Assembly (NCBI RefSeq): GCF_000828475.1
Contig: NZ_AP014648.1
Location: 1-64,000 of the forward strand
DNA: 64,000 bases
Direction: 5' to 3'
DNA from: Methyloceanibacter caenitepidi
GTDB lineage: Bacteria > Pseudomonadota > Alphaproteobacteria > Rhizobiales > Methyloligellaceae
The notes beneath the pieces were generated by a model. The model saw nothing but the letters and a program-made list of their open reading frames with translations. It was not told the DNA's origin and searched no databases. The translations under genes and the position numbers were made by a program. Positions 27,092 to 35,188 of this stretch are shown here, piece after piece (within the stretch, counting starts at the first letter, position 1; every line of letters begins with the position of its first letter).

Positions 27092-27784
27092 ATGAGCACC
27101 ACGCCATCGCCGGGACACCGCTTTCGGGACATGCGCATCTCTCGCTTCCTACAGGCACGCTGGCGATTCGTGTTCTCGGTCGCCGTCGGCTTCGCGATCG
27201 GGCTGTCCTTGCCACGCAGCTTTGACCTCACCTCTCGCTTCCTGATCGGCTTCGATGCAGGCGTGGCGCTTTATCTCTTGCTGGTGGTGATCATGATCCT
27301 GCGGTCCGACCCCGACCGCGTTCGGCGGGAATCGCCGCTTCAGGACGACGGGCGGGTCGCCATTCCCATCTTCACCGTGGCCGCAGGCATGATGAGCCTC
27401 GGCGCCATCGTTCTATGGCTGCGCACAGCATCCGCGAGCGCGTCCATTCAGCCGGGCCTGCTCGGGCTGCTGTTCGTCACGACGCTGCTGTCCTGGCTCT
27501 TCATCCACACCATGTTCGCGCTCCACTACGCACACGAATACTACGCCGAGCATCGCGGCCAGGGCGGCGGCCTGCGCTTTCCCGGCGGCGGCACCCCCGG
27601 CTATTGGGATTTCGTCTATTTCGCCTTCACCATCGGCACATCGACGGCGGTGTCGGACGTCGCCGTCACGTCGGCCGAGATTCGCAGGACCGTGACGGCC
27701 CACGGCGTGGTCGCGTTCGTGTTCAACGTGACGATGATCGCCTTGACGGTCTCGATCGCAGGCGACGCGATCTCCATCAAGTAG
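27092..27784 (+). CDS. DUF1345 family membrane protein
   Basis: A 230-residue integral membrane protein with about five hydrophobic helices (roughly residues 26-42, 48-70, 92-112, 128-150 and 205-225). It carries the DUF1345 signature HYAHEYYAEH near residue 148 and YWDFVYFAFTIGTSTAVSDV, reminiscent of ion-channel pore helices (the TIGTS stretch). Function unknown. It starts 32 bp after ispA, so it may be co-transcribed. Its stop is three bases from the end of convergent ispG. Confidence 0.85.
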   Translation: MSTTPSPGHRFRDMRISRFLQARWRFVFSVAVGFAIGLSLPRSFDLTSRFLIGFDAGVALYLLLVVIMILRSDPDRVRRESPLQDDGRVAIPIFTVAAGMMSLGAIVLWLRTASASASIQPGLLGLLFVTTLLSWLFIHTMFALHYAHEYYAEHRGQGGGLRFPGGGTPGYWDFVYFAFTIGTSTAVSDVAVTSAEIRRTVTAHGVVAFVFNVTMIALTVSIAGDAISIK

Positions 27785-27787
27785 AGG

Positions 27788-29056
27788 CTATTCGGCCGCC
27801 GTGGGGCGCGCGTTCCGCTCGGAGTTCTGTCCACGCGCGCCGCTGCCGTAGCGCTGCTCGATATAATCGAGCACCATCTGCTTGAACTCGTCGGCGGCGC
27901 CTGGCCCGCGCAAGGTGGTGACCTTCTTGCCCTCGACGAAGACAGGCGCGGCGGGCGTCTCGCCGGTACCGGGCAGCGAAATACCGATATCCGCGTGCTT
28001 GGATTCGCCCGGCCCGTTCACGATGCAGCCCATGACCGCAACGTTGAGGTTCTCGACGCCGGGATATTGGCGCTTCCATACGGGCATCTGGTCGCGAATG
28101 AAGTCCTGAATGTCCCGGGCCAGTTCCTGGAAGGTGGTCGAGGTCGTGCGTCCGCACCCAGGGCAAGCAGCCACCAAGGGTACGAACGCCCGGAAACCCA
28201 TGCTCTGCAGCAGTTCCTGCGCGACCTTCACCTCGAGCGACCGGTCGCCGCCAGGCTCGGGCGTCAGCGAAATGCGGATCGTATCGCCGATCCCCTCCTG
28301 CATCAGGACCGACATGGCCGCCGACGAGGCCACGATACCCTTCGAGCCCATACCCGCTTCGGTCAGACCCAGATGCAGCGCGAGATCGGAGCGCTCGGCC
28401 AGCATGCGATAGACCGCAATCAGATCCTGGACCGCCGACACTTTCGCCGACAGGACGATCTTGTCGGCGCCCATGCCGAGCTCCTGCGCACGCGCCGCAG
28501 ACAGCAGCGCGGATTGCACCATGGCCTCGTGCATGACCTCGCGCGCGTCCTTCGGGGTCGCGCTCTCAGCATTTTCGTTCATGAGCTGCGTCAGCAGGTC
28601 CTGATCGAGACTGCCCCAGTTCACACCGATGCGAACCGGCTTGTCGTGTTTCAGGGCAATCTCGATGATCTGGGAGAACTGCTTGTCCCGCTTGTCCTTG
28701 AAGCCGACATTGCCGGGATTGATGCGGTATTTCGCGAGTGATTCCGCGCACTCGGGATAGGACGCCAGCAAAGTGTGACCGTTGTAGTGGAAGTCGCCGA
28801 TCAGCGGCACGTCCACGCCGCGCTTGTCCAGCTGCGCGCGGATAAGCGGCACTGCCGCGGCCGCTTCTTCCCGATCCACGGTGATCCGCACGAGTTCGGA
28901 GCCGGCACGGGCGAGCGCCTCGACCTGCGCGACGGTCTGCCCGACGTCTGCCGTGTCCGTGTTGGTCATGGACTGGACCACGATGGGGGCGCCGCCACCC
29001 ATGGCCACGTTGCCGATTTTGACCGCTACCGTCTGTTTGCGCGCGATGATCGTCAC
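27788..29056 (-). CDS. ispG: 4-hydroxy-3-methylbut-2-en-1-yl diphosphate synthase
   Basis: MEP-pathway iron-sulfur enzyme converting MEcPP to HMBPP. The 422-residue product has [12 protein letters not shown] near residue 29, [16 protein letters not shown] and GVNWGSLD, then the 4Fe-4S ligands in CPGCGRT near residue 299 and the third Cys in [10 protein letters not shown] near residue 342. A short C-terminal extension follows. It shows that isoprenoid precursors are made by the non-mevalonate route. Confidence 0.96.
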   Translation of the reverse strand: MTIIARKQTVAVKIGNVAMGGGAPIVVQSMTNTDTADVGQTVAQVEALARAGSELVRITVDREEAAAAVPLIRAQLDKRGVDVPLIGDFHYNGHTLLASYPECAESLAKYRINPGNVGFKDKRDKQFSQIIEIALKHDKPVRIGVNWGSLDQDLLTQLMNENAESATPKDAREVMHEAMVQSALLSAARAQELGMGADKIVLSAKVSAVQDLIAVYRMLAERSDLALHLGLTEAGMGSKGIVASSAAMSVLMQEGIGDTIRISLTPEPGGDRSLEVKVAQELLQSMGFRAFVPLVAACPGCGRTTSTTFQELARDIQDFIRDQMPVWKRQYPGVENLNVAVMGCIVNGPGESKHADIGISLPGTGETPAAPVFVEGKKVTTLRGPGAADEFKQMVLDYIEQRYGSGARGQNSERNARPTAAE

Positions 29057-29142
29057 ATCGATCTCCTCAAGGGGCAGGATACATCACATTTGCGACGCCC
29101 GCGCTAGACCGGTCCCCTGGTCGTTCCACTTCCCCGGTGCGG

Positions 29143-29499
29143 TCAAGTGTCGTCCCGGCGATTTCTCAAGCGAAAAAACGCATCGGCAAGGAGAGCCGCC
29201 GATGCGACCGCCGCCGCCGCAACGAGGGCCGTCGCAATATTGGGCGTGCGGTCCGGCGTCAGCGCCTGGGCCGCTTCCAGGCCCACCGCGACGGGCAGTA
29301 GCACCACCGCGAGGCGTAAGGGCCGGGGATAGGCGATGCAGGCGAGTAGCGTCAGGACGAAGAACCCCAAAAAGTGCTCGACCAGCCAGTGCAGCCCCAG
29401 CCTCACCTGCCAATCGGCCGGACCGAGCGCGGCATAGATGATCGCCGCGCCGAACAACGCAAGCAGAACCATCGCCCAACGCCGCGGATCGCCAGTCAT
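29143..29499 (-). CDS. VanZ-like small membrane protein
   Basis: A 118-residue protein with about four hydrophobic helices. Typical VanZ-like features are HWLVEHFLGFFVLTLLACIAYPRP, a Glu in VGLEAAQALTPDRTPN, and a final helix followed by the basic RNRRDD tail. VanZ-like proteins are linked to glycopeptide tolerance in Gram-positives, but the alphaproteobacterial ones have no known role. I use the ATG at 29499. The frame stays open to 29586, but those residues are not family-like and approach the next gene. Confidence 0.75.
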   Translation of the reverse strand: MTGDPRRWAMVLLALFGAAIIYAALGPADWQVRLGLHWLVEHFLGFFVLTLLACIAYPRPLRLAVVLLPVAVGLEAAQALTPDRTPNIATALVAAAAVASAALLADAFFRLRNRRDDT

Positions 29500-29543
29500 G
29501 AGACCTTTTACACGGGCCCCGCGATCTCTGCTCGCATACTCTG

Positions 29544-30794
29544 TTATGGGCGCCAGACCGGGAACGGATCGGGGAGCGTTTTCCACCGCCCGTCCGCGAG
29601 GTCTTCTTTTCGGGGATTCTTGATCAGGCAGTCGTTGAGAGCAGCCGTTATGGCCTCCCGGTCCATGGCGCGCGTGCCGATGAAGACGAGCTCCTGGCGC
29701 CGGTCGCCCCAGGTCGCGTCCCAGCGTTTCATGACCTCACTGACGCTCTCGGCATCGTCGGGCCAGCGCGACTGCGGCACGGCGGCCCACCAGAACCCGA
29801 TGCCTTCATGACGTACGAGCGGACCGGCCTGGCTCAGTTCGCCCACCCATTGGGGCCGCGACGCCAGCCAGAAGAAGCCTTTCGCCCGGATCACGTTGGG
29901 CCAGCTCTCATTGAAGAAGGCATGGAGCCGCTCGGGATCGAACGGGTCTCGGGCACGATAGGTAAAGCTCGTGATCCCGTACTCCTCGGTTTCAGGCGTG
30001 TGGTCCTTGAACCCGTTGAGCTCCTTGAACCAGGTCGGGTGCGTCTGGGCCGCGCCGAAATCGAACAGGCCTGTATCGAGAATCTCGTCGAGCGACACGT
30101 TGCCCTCGCTCGTCTCGATGATCTTTGCCCCACTGTTTAAGGAACGGATGATCGCGCGTGCCGCCGCCAGCTGTTGCGGCGTCGCCAAATCGATCTTGTT
30201 GAGAACGATCACGTTGGCAAACTCAATCTGGTCCACCAGCAGCGAAACCAGCGGGCGCACATCCGTCTCGTCTATGCCGACACCGCGATCGGTCAGAAAC
30301 TCTTGGGACTGATAATCGCCGACGATTCCCGCGGCATCGACCACGGTCACCATCGTGTCGAGGCGCGTCACGTCCGACAGGCTTGCCCCCTCCTCGTCGC
30401 GAAAATCGAACGTGGTGGCCACGGGTAGCGGCTCCGAAATCCCCGACGACTCGATGAGCAAATAATCGAAGCGCCCCTCTTCGGCGAGGCGGCGAACCTC
30501 GAGCAGCAGATCCTCGCGCAGCGTGCAGCAGATGCAGCCATTCGACATTTCGACCAAGGCCTCGTTGGTCCGCGACAGATCCGCGCCGCCCTTTCTAACA
30601 AGCTCGGCGTCCACGTTGATCTCGCTCATGTCGTTGACGATGACCGCCACTTTCCGCCCTTCGCGGTTGGCGAGCACGCGATTAAGCAAGGTCGTCTTGC
30701 CCGCGCCGAGGAAGCCGGACAGCACGGTGACCGGTAGCCGGGCATCCCGGCCGGGCTTTGACTGACTGAGATGATCCAGAAGTTGCGTGTCCAT
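29544..30794 (-). CDS. COG0523 GTP-dependent zinc metallochaperone (ZigA-like)
   Basis: CobW/COG0523 G3E GTPase expected to move zinc to client enzymes during zinc shortage. The 416-residue product has Walker [13 protein letters not shown] (residues 27-38), the metal-binding GCICC near residue 87, [14 protein letters not shown] and a CobW C-terminal domain with FFWLASRP. GTPase cycling and metal binding are inferred from the family. It is preceded by a Zur-box-like palindrome 35 bp upstream and sits directly downstream of the zur-znu operon, both supporting zinc control rather than cobalamin or nitrile hydratase roles. Confidence 0.9.
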   Translation of the reverse strand: MDTQLLDHLSQSKPGRDARLPVTVLSGFLGAGKTTLLNRVLANREGRKVAVIVNDMSEINVDAELVRKGGADLSRTNEALVEMSNGCICCTLREDLLLEVRRLAEEGRFDYLLIESSGISEPLPVATTFDFRDEEGASLSDVTRLDTMVTVVDAAGIVGDYQSQEFLTDRGVGIDETDVRPLVSLLVDQIEFANVIVLNKIDLATPQQLAAARAIIRSLNSGAKIIETSEGNVSLDEILDTGLFDFGAAQTHPTWFKELNGFKDHTPETEEYGITSFTYRARDPFDPERLHAFFNESWPNVIRAKGFFWLASRPQWVGELSQAGPLVRHEGIGFWWAAVPQSRWPDDAESVSEVMKRWDATWGDRRQELVFIGTRAMDREAITAALNDCLIKNPRKEDLADGRWKTLPDPFPVWRP

Positions 30795-30828
30795 GGTCGG
30801 ATAGGGCTCCCATCGCAGAACGTAGTGA

Positions 30829-30842
30829 TACGTTATAACGTA
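30829..30842 (-). promoter_or_regulatory. Zur-box-like palindrome before the COG0523 gene
   Basis: TACGTTATAACGTA is a perfect 14-bp palindrome centred on GTTATAAC, the AT-rich core of alphaproteobacterial Zur sites. It overlaps the likely -10 (TATAAC or TAACGT on the minus strand), about 35 bp before the ATG. Repression by zinc-loaded Zur is inferred. Confidence 0.7.
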
Positions 30843-30887
30843 ATTATTTGCGGCACAATTCGGGCGAGGAATTCGCCTTCAAACGAC

Positions 30888-30916
30888 AAAACGGGGCGAC
30901 TCCCGGAGCCGCCCCG
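30888..30916 (-). terminator. Intrinsic terminator after znuA
   Basis: On the minus strand CGGGGCG (30916-30910) pairs with CGCCCCG (30898-30892), with an inner CTCC/GGAG pairing, followed by TTTTG. It lies 17 bp after the znuA stop and separates the znu operon from the COG0523 gene. Confidence 0.75.
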
Positions 30917-30932
30917 CGTGATCTGCGATACC

Positions 30933-31958
30933 TCAAGAGGACAGCGCGGCGGTCAGCGTGCCGACATTGTGCTTGAACATGTCGAGATACGTCGGCGCCG
31001 GGCCGTCCGGTCCCGAAATTGCGTCCGAATAGAGCGTCCCGCCGATCTTGGCGCCGGATTCCTTGGCGATCTGCTCGAGCATCTTGGCGTTGGTGATGTT
31101 CTCGAGGAACACCGCGGGGATTTTGTCCTCACGGATTTGGCGAATGATCGTGGCCACATCCTTGGCCGACGGTTCGCTGGCCGTGCTCACGCCCTCGGGC
31201 GCCAAAATCTCCAAGCCATAGGCGTCGCCGAAATAGCCGAACGCGTCATGGCTGGTGATGATCCGGCGGCGCGCTTGCGGCAATGCCTCGAGCGCCGTCT
31301 TGACCGCCACATCTTCCGCCTTCAGCGCCGCGAGATATTTGTCCGCATTGGCCTCGTACACCGCCTTGCCGTCGGGATCGGCGGCAATCAGCCCGTCACG
31401 AATATTGGCGACGTAGATCGCACCGTTGGCCAGATCCTGCCACGCATGGGGATCCATGTCGCCATGGTGGTGGTCCTCGGCATGTTCCTCGTAATTGTCG
31501 TCGTGATCGTCGTGATCGGCATGATCGCCGTCATGATCATGTTCGCCTTCGGCATGCTCGTCGTGATCCTCCCCCTTTGCATGCTCTTCATGACCGCCGT
31601 GTTCTTCGTCCATCTTGCGCGGCTTCACGCCCGTGCTGGCGACGACGGTGGCGCCGTCAAAGCCCGAGGACGTCTCGAGCCGTTCCATCCACCCCTCGAA
31701 GCCGAGGCCGTTGACGAAGAAGACATCCGCCCCGGCCAGCTTCTTGGCATCGGCGGGCGTGGGATTGAACTCGTGGGCATCGCCGTCGGGACCGACGAGC
31801 TCGGCGACGTCGACGCGGTCGCCCCCCACGTTCTTCACCATGTCGGCGAGAATGCTGAACGAAGCGACGGCCCTCACCTTGTCGGCGGCCTGCGCCGAGG
31901 CCGAGACGCCGAACGCGAGTGAGGCTGCGGCGAGAAGCGGGATTAATCGGGAACGCAT
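30933..31958 (-). CDS. znuA: Zinc ABC transporter substrate-binding protein ZnuA
   Basis: Periplasmic zinc-binding component of the high-affinity importer. The 341-residue product has a cleavable signal peptide (MRSRLIPLLAAASLAFGVSA, cut after AQA near residue 23). The cluster A-I domain contains the first His ligand in DAHEFNPTP, then a long flexible His/Asp/Glu-rich loop (about residues 117-175, more than 15 histidines), DPHAWQD, TSHDAFGYFGDAYGL and FLENITNAKMLEQI. The His-rich loop identifies zinc rather than manganese. The ATG at 31958 follows GGAG. The frame is open upstream into znuB but without homology. Confidence 0.95.
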   Translation of the reverse strand: MRSRLIPLLAAASLAFGVSASAQAADKVRAVASFSILADMVKNVGGDRVDVAELVGPDGDAHEFNPTPADAKKLAGADVFFVNGLGFEGWMERLETSSGFDGATVVASTGVKPRKMDEEHGGHEEHAKGEDHDEHAEGEHDHDGDHADHDDHDDNYEEHAEDHHHGDMDPHAWQDLANGAIYVANIRDGLIAADPDGKAVYEANADKYLAALKAEDVAVKTALEALPQARRRIITSHDAFGYFGDAYGLEILAPEGVSTASEPSAKDVATIIRQIREDKIPAVFLENITNAKMLEQIAKESGAKIGGTLYSDAISGPDGPAPTYLDMFKHNVGTLTAALSS

Positions 31959-31993
31959 GATCGGAATACTCCGTATGATGATTGTTGAGAGGA

Positions 31994-32860
31994 TTAGGCT
32001 TCCAAGTGTCTGCGCGGCATCAGCCTCCAGAGTGCGCCGCCCCGCGTGCCCGCAAACATCGAGAAGAGATAAAACACGCCGCAGGCGAGAATAACGGTCG
32101 GCCCGGTCGGCACGCTGTAGTGATAAGAGACCAGCAGCCCGGCCACGCTCGACACGAATGCGACCGCGATGGCGAGGGCGATCATCCCTCCGGCGCTGTC
32201 CACCCAGAACCGTGAGCTGACGGCCGGGAGCAGCATGATGCCGACGGCCATCAAGGTCCCCAGCGCCTGAAACCCGGCCACCAGATTGAGCACCACGAGC
32301 ACCAGGAAGATCAGATGCGTCGGCGAACTCCAGCGGCTCACGGACCGCAGATAGTGCGGATCGAAGCATTCCAGAACGAGCGGACGATAGATCGCGGCCA
32401 GCGTCGTCAAGGAGACGCTGGCGATGCCGGCCACGAGAAGCAGGGCCGCGTCGTCCAGCGCCAGGACCGAGCCGAAGAGGACATGGAGCAGGTCCACATT
32501 GGTGCCGTGCACGGACACGAGGAACACACCCAACGCCAGCGAGAGAAGGTAGAACCCGGCGAGGCTCGCATCCTCGCGGATGACCCTAGACCGCGCCACG
32601 AGGCCGGCCGCCACCGCCACCGCCAGACCGGCGGCAAAACCGCCGAGACTCATGGCGAACAGCGACAGACCGGCGAGAAGATAACCGATCGCGGCCCCCG
32701 GCAGGATCGCATGGCCCATGGCGTCGCCCATCAGGCTCATGCGGCGCAGCATGAGAAACACGCCGATCGGCGGCGCCGTCATCGAGATGGCGAGCGACCC
32801 CACGAGCGCCCGGCGCATGAAGGCAAACTCCGCAAAGGGCTGTACGAGGGCATCGATCAT
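31994..32860 (-). CDS. znuB: Zinc ABC transporter permease ZnuB
   Basis: Inner-membrane channel of the zinc importer, 288 residues with about eight or nine hydrophobic helices. Family features include RRMSLMGDAMGHAILPGAAIGYLL near residue 40 and FGSVLALDD. VVLNLVAGFQALGTLMAVGIMLLP near residue 195 is the region contacting the ATPase in ABC-3 permeases. Its start overlaps the znuC stop as ATGA, and znuA follows after 35 bp, so znuC-znuB-znuA form one transcription unit. Confidence 0.94.
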   Translation of the reverse strand: MIDALVQPFAEFAFMRRALVGSLAISMTAPPIGVFLMLRRMSLMGDAMGHAILPGAAIGYLLAGLSLFAMSLGGFAAGLAVAVAAGLVARSRVIREDASLAGFYLLSLALGVFLVSVHGTNVDLLHVLFGSVLALDDAALLLVAGIASVSLTTLAAIYRPLVLECFDPHYLRSVSRWSSPTHLIFLVLVVLNLVAGFQALGTLMAVGIMLLPAVSSRFWVDSAGGMIALAIAVAFVSSVAGLLVSYHYSVPTGPTVILACGVFYLFSMFAGTRGGALWRLMPRRHLEA

Positions 32861-33651
32861 GCGGTCTGGCGTGCCTCGTCATGCTCGCAGACAGCCGCGC
32901 TCTCGTCGTAACTCTCGTTGAACCGCCGCGAGAGATCGAGGTTGACCGGCGTGAGCACCTCCGGCGTCGGACCCCAGGCCAAGACTTCGCGGGCCAACAG
33001 CAATGTTTGTGGAAAATACCGTCGCACGAGTTCGATGTCGTGAAGCACGGCGATGACGGTTCGCCCCTCCGCGTGCCAACGCTCGATCAGGCCGATCAGA
33101 TCGGCGATGGTTCTCGCATCGACCGCGCGGAACGGCTCATCCAACAGAATGACCTTCGCATCCTGCAACAGGAGCCGCGCGAACAGGACCCGCTGGAACT
33201 GTCCGCCCGACAAGGCGCCGACCGGGCGCCCCGCCAGTCCCGACAAATGAACGGCCGCGAGCGCTTCGTTGACGCGTTCGCTGCCGGTGCGGTCGAGCCC
33301 TCCCGAGGCGCCGATCTCGCGCCATAGTCCCATCGCGACACAGTCGAAGACGGAAATGGGAAAGCTACGGTCGATTTCGACCACCTGCGGCAGATAGGCG
33401 ATGTCGTGCTTGCGGTGACCATGAAGATCGATGCGCCCGCTAAGCGGCTTCAACTCGCCGACCATGGCTTTGAGCAGGGTCGATTTGCCGGCGCCGTTCG
33501 ACCCCACAACGGCCAGAAGCACGCCTTGCGCCACGTCGCCGGTAATGTGGTGCACGGCCGGATGCCGGTCGTAACCGAGTGTCAGATTGTCGAAGCTGAT
33601 CGCCGGCACCAATGGCTGCGTGGACGGCGTGCTCACGGAGGGCGCCCTCAT
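32857..33651 (-). CDS. znuC: Zinc ABC transporter ATP-binding protein ZnuC
   Basis: ATPase of the zinc importer, 264 residues from the ATG at 33651. Walker A is GSNGAGKSTLLK near residue 45, the Q-loop in YLPQVVEID, signature LSGGQFQRVLFARLLL, Walker B VILLDEPFRAVDA and switch His in AVLHDIELV. The start overlaps the stop of a small membrane ORF as ATGA. A GTG nine codons upstream at 33678 is possible but lies inside that ORF. Confidence 0.94.
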   Translation of the reverse strand: MRAPSVSTPSTQPLVPAISFDNLTLGYDRHPAVHHITGDVAQGVLLAVVGSNGAGKSTLLKAMVGELKPLSGRIDLHGHRKHDIAYLPQVVEIDRSFPISVFDCVAMGLWREIGASGGLDRTGSERVNEALAAVHLSGLAGRPVGALSGGQFQRVLFARLLLQDAKVILLDEPFRAVDARTIADLIGLIERWHAEGRTVIAVLHDIELVRRYFPQTLLLAREVLAWGPTPEVLTPVNLDLSRRFNESYDESAAVCEHDEARQTA

Positions 33652-33806
33652 TGCAGGGCCCAGAGGACGGCGAGCCACAACACCGCGAGCATCAAGGCGA
33701 CCAGCACAAGCCGCCGGCCCGTCGACGCGCGCAACAGCGAGAAGCCCGGCATATGGGCATGAAGCTGCACGCTTGGGTGTGGCTCCAAGGAGTCATCCGT
33801 TGGCAC
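33648..33806 (-). CDS. Small membrane protein of unknown function in the zur-znuCBA operon
   Basis: A 52-residue ORF from a GTG at 33806 (GGAAGG about nine bases upstream) between zur and znuC. The N-terminal half is polar with three histidines (HPSVQLHAH), followed by a basic turn (ASTGRR) and one strongly hydrophobic helix (LVLVALMLAVLWLAVLWAL) ending the protein. It starts 26 bp after the zur stop and its stop overlaps the znuC start as ATGA, which argues that it is translated. I do not recognise a family. A single-pass tail-anchored accessory of ZnuBC is one possibility. Confidence 0.5.
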   Translation of the reverse strand: MPTDDSLEPHPSVQLHAHMPGFSLLRASTGRRLVLVALMLAVLWLAVLWALQ

Positions 33807-33832
33807 GGCGAAAGCCCTTCCGAGGTTGGTCT

Positions 33833-34267
33833 CTAGGCGGGCGCGGCCTGGACGGGCCTGCACGCCTCGCACAAACCGGCGATTTCCAACGTAACTTGCT
33901 CAGGCGTGATCTCGGCGGGAGAAAGACCGAGCAGCCGCGCCTGTTCCTTCTTGCCGAGGGGAATCTCCACGACCTTGTCGCACGCCCTGCAGATCGCAAA
34001 GGCGAACCGACCGTCGCAAGCACCATGCCCGCAGGCGATGAAGGCGGAGCGCGATTCGAGACGATGCACCATGCCCTTCTTCATCAGATCGTTCAGGGCG
34101 CGGTAGACCGTCGGCGGATGCGCGATCCCCGATTTCCGGACACGGTCGAGAATGGCGTAGGCGCTCATCGGCTCACCCGCTTCGCGCAGACACCCAAGGA
34201 TCTTGCTCTGGTTGGGCGAAAGCTTGGGCGTGACGCCTGCGCCGGCATGGTGATGGGCTGCGTTCAT
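33833..34267 (-). CDS. zur: Zinc uptake regulator Zur (Fur family)
   Basis: Zinc-sensing repressor of the Fur family, 144 residues. The winged-helix part has SAYAILDRVRKSGIAHPPTVYRALNDLMKKGMVHRLESRSAF (about residues 35-75). The zinc-site region has ACGHGACDG and ICRACDKVVEI, with the C-terminal pair in GLCEACRP. I use the ATG at 34267 because the best promoter (TTGACT, 17 bp, GTTATA) would start RNA just upstream of it. A longer frame from 34288 would place coding sequence upstream of that start site. It heads the znu operon. Confidence 0.9.
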   Translation of the reverse strand: MNAAHHHAGAGVTPKLSPNQSKILGCLREAGEPMSAYAILDRVRKSGIAHPPTVYRALNDLMKKGMVHRLESRSAFIACGHGACDGRFAFAICRACDKVVEIPLGKKEQARLLGLSPAEITPEQVTLEIAGLCEACRPVQAAPA

Positions 34268-34272
34268 GGTGG

Positions 34273-34304
34273 TGATATAACATAACATCGGTGTCTTCAG
34301 TCAA
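34273..34304 (-). promoter_or_regulatory. zur promoter with overlapping Zur-box-like sequence
   Basis: On the minus strand TTGACT (34304-34299) and GTTATA (34281-34276) are 17 bases apart. GATGTTATGTTATATCA (34289-34273) covers the -10 and matches the left half ATGTTAT of alphaproteobacterial Zur sites, with a degenerate right half. Autoregulation of zur-znuCBA by zinc is the simplest reading. The predicted mRNA would be nearly leaderless. Confidence 0.6.
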
Positions 34305-34334
34305 GCGAGAAGACAGGCGCCGCAGGCACGCGCT

Positions 34335-35168
34335 CTAGTTGGCAGCCGGTCTCCGGCGCCGGCGCGCGTTGGCGAGCCCATGATACGGCGGTGCACCGAA
34401 GATGCGGCGGAACTCACGCGAAAAATGCGGCTGGTCGGAGAAACCGGCCGCGTGGGCCGCATCCGTCAGGTTCGATCCGTCGAGCACGGCGGAGATGGCC
34501 GCCCGCATGCGGCACCAGGCACGATAGCGCCGGAACGGAACCCCCACCTCCTGCGTGAAGAGGTGCTGAAACCGCGACGCGGACAGGTTAGCGACCGCCG
34601 CCGCGCTGTCCGCCCGATCGAACGCCGCATGGTTCTCGCGGAGACTGCGCAACACGCGCCGGATGCGCGGATCGATGGCCGCGGCACGCGCTTCTGCGAA
34701 TCCGGCAAGATCCTCCAAAGCGTCCGACAGCCAGACGGCGCTATCGCCGTCCTCGAACGCCTGCCGCAAGACCGATACCTCGCCACCTTGGCCGACGAGA
34801 GCCCCGTGCTCCGAGCGTGCGGGTCCCACGAAACGATGCAATTGTCCGACCGTGAGTCGGCCCGGCTCTGCATAGAGCACTGCGAGCGGGGAACCGCCCA
34901 TATCGAATTCGTAGGGAAGCCCCGCGGGTATAGCGGCGCTGCGGCAGCGCTGCCACGCGCCGTCTCCAATGCGCAGCGCGAAACGCTCATACAGTCCGGC
35001 GAGGAAAACAGGGACGCTGTGGCTGTGGCGCGCATTGCGCCCAAGGGGGCCGGCGAACAGCGATAGGCCCTCGCTTACATGCCAAACCGGCTGCCCATCA
35101 GCGGGGCTCGTCGTAGCACGTTCGTTCAAGTCCTCGGGCCCTTCCCTCCAATACCATCCGCGGCTCAT
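34335..35168 (-). CDS. AraC-family transcriptional regulator
   Basis: A 277-residue regulator with an N-terminal cupin-like sensor (GLSLFAGPLGRNARHSHSVPVFLAGL, then PAGLPYEF) and a C-terminal AraC helix-turn-helix pair (about residues 180-265: LSASRFQHLFTQEVGVPFRRYRAWCRMRAA and LTDAAHAAGFSDQPHFSREFRRIFG). Effector unknown. It diverges from a Tat-exported metallo-beta-lactamase-fold enzyme, its most likely target. The start is uncertain: an ATG at 35168 lacks a ribosome site, and a TTG at 35129 would leave room for divergent promoters. Confidence 0.85.
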   Translation of the reverse strand: MSRGWYWREGPEDLNERATTSPADGQPVWHVSEGLSLFAGPLGRNARHSHSVPVFLAGLYERFALRIGDGAWQRCRSAAIPAGLPYEFDMGGSPLAVLYAEPGRLTVGQLHRFVGPARSEHGALVGQGGEVSVLRQAFEDGDSAVWLSDALEDLAGFAEARAAAIDPRIRRVLRSLRENHAAFDRADSAAAVANLSASRFQHLFTQEVGVPFRRYRAWCRMRAAISAVLDGSNLTDAAHAAGFSDQPHFSREFRRIFGAPPYHGLANARRRRRPAAN

Positions 35169-35188
35169 TGATACGGAGGAAAGCACGT

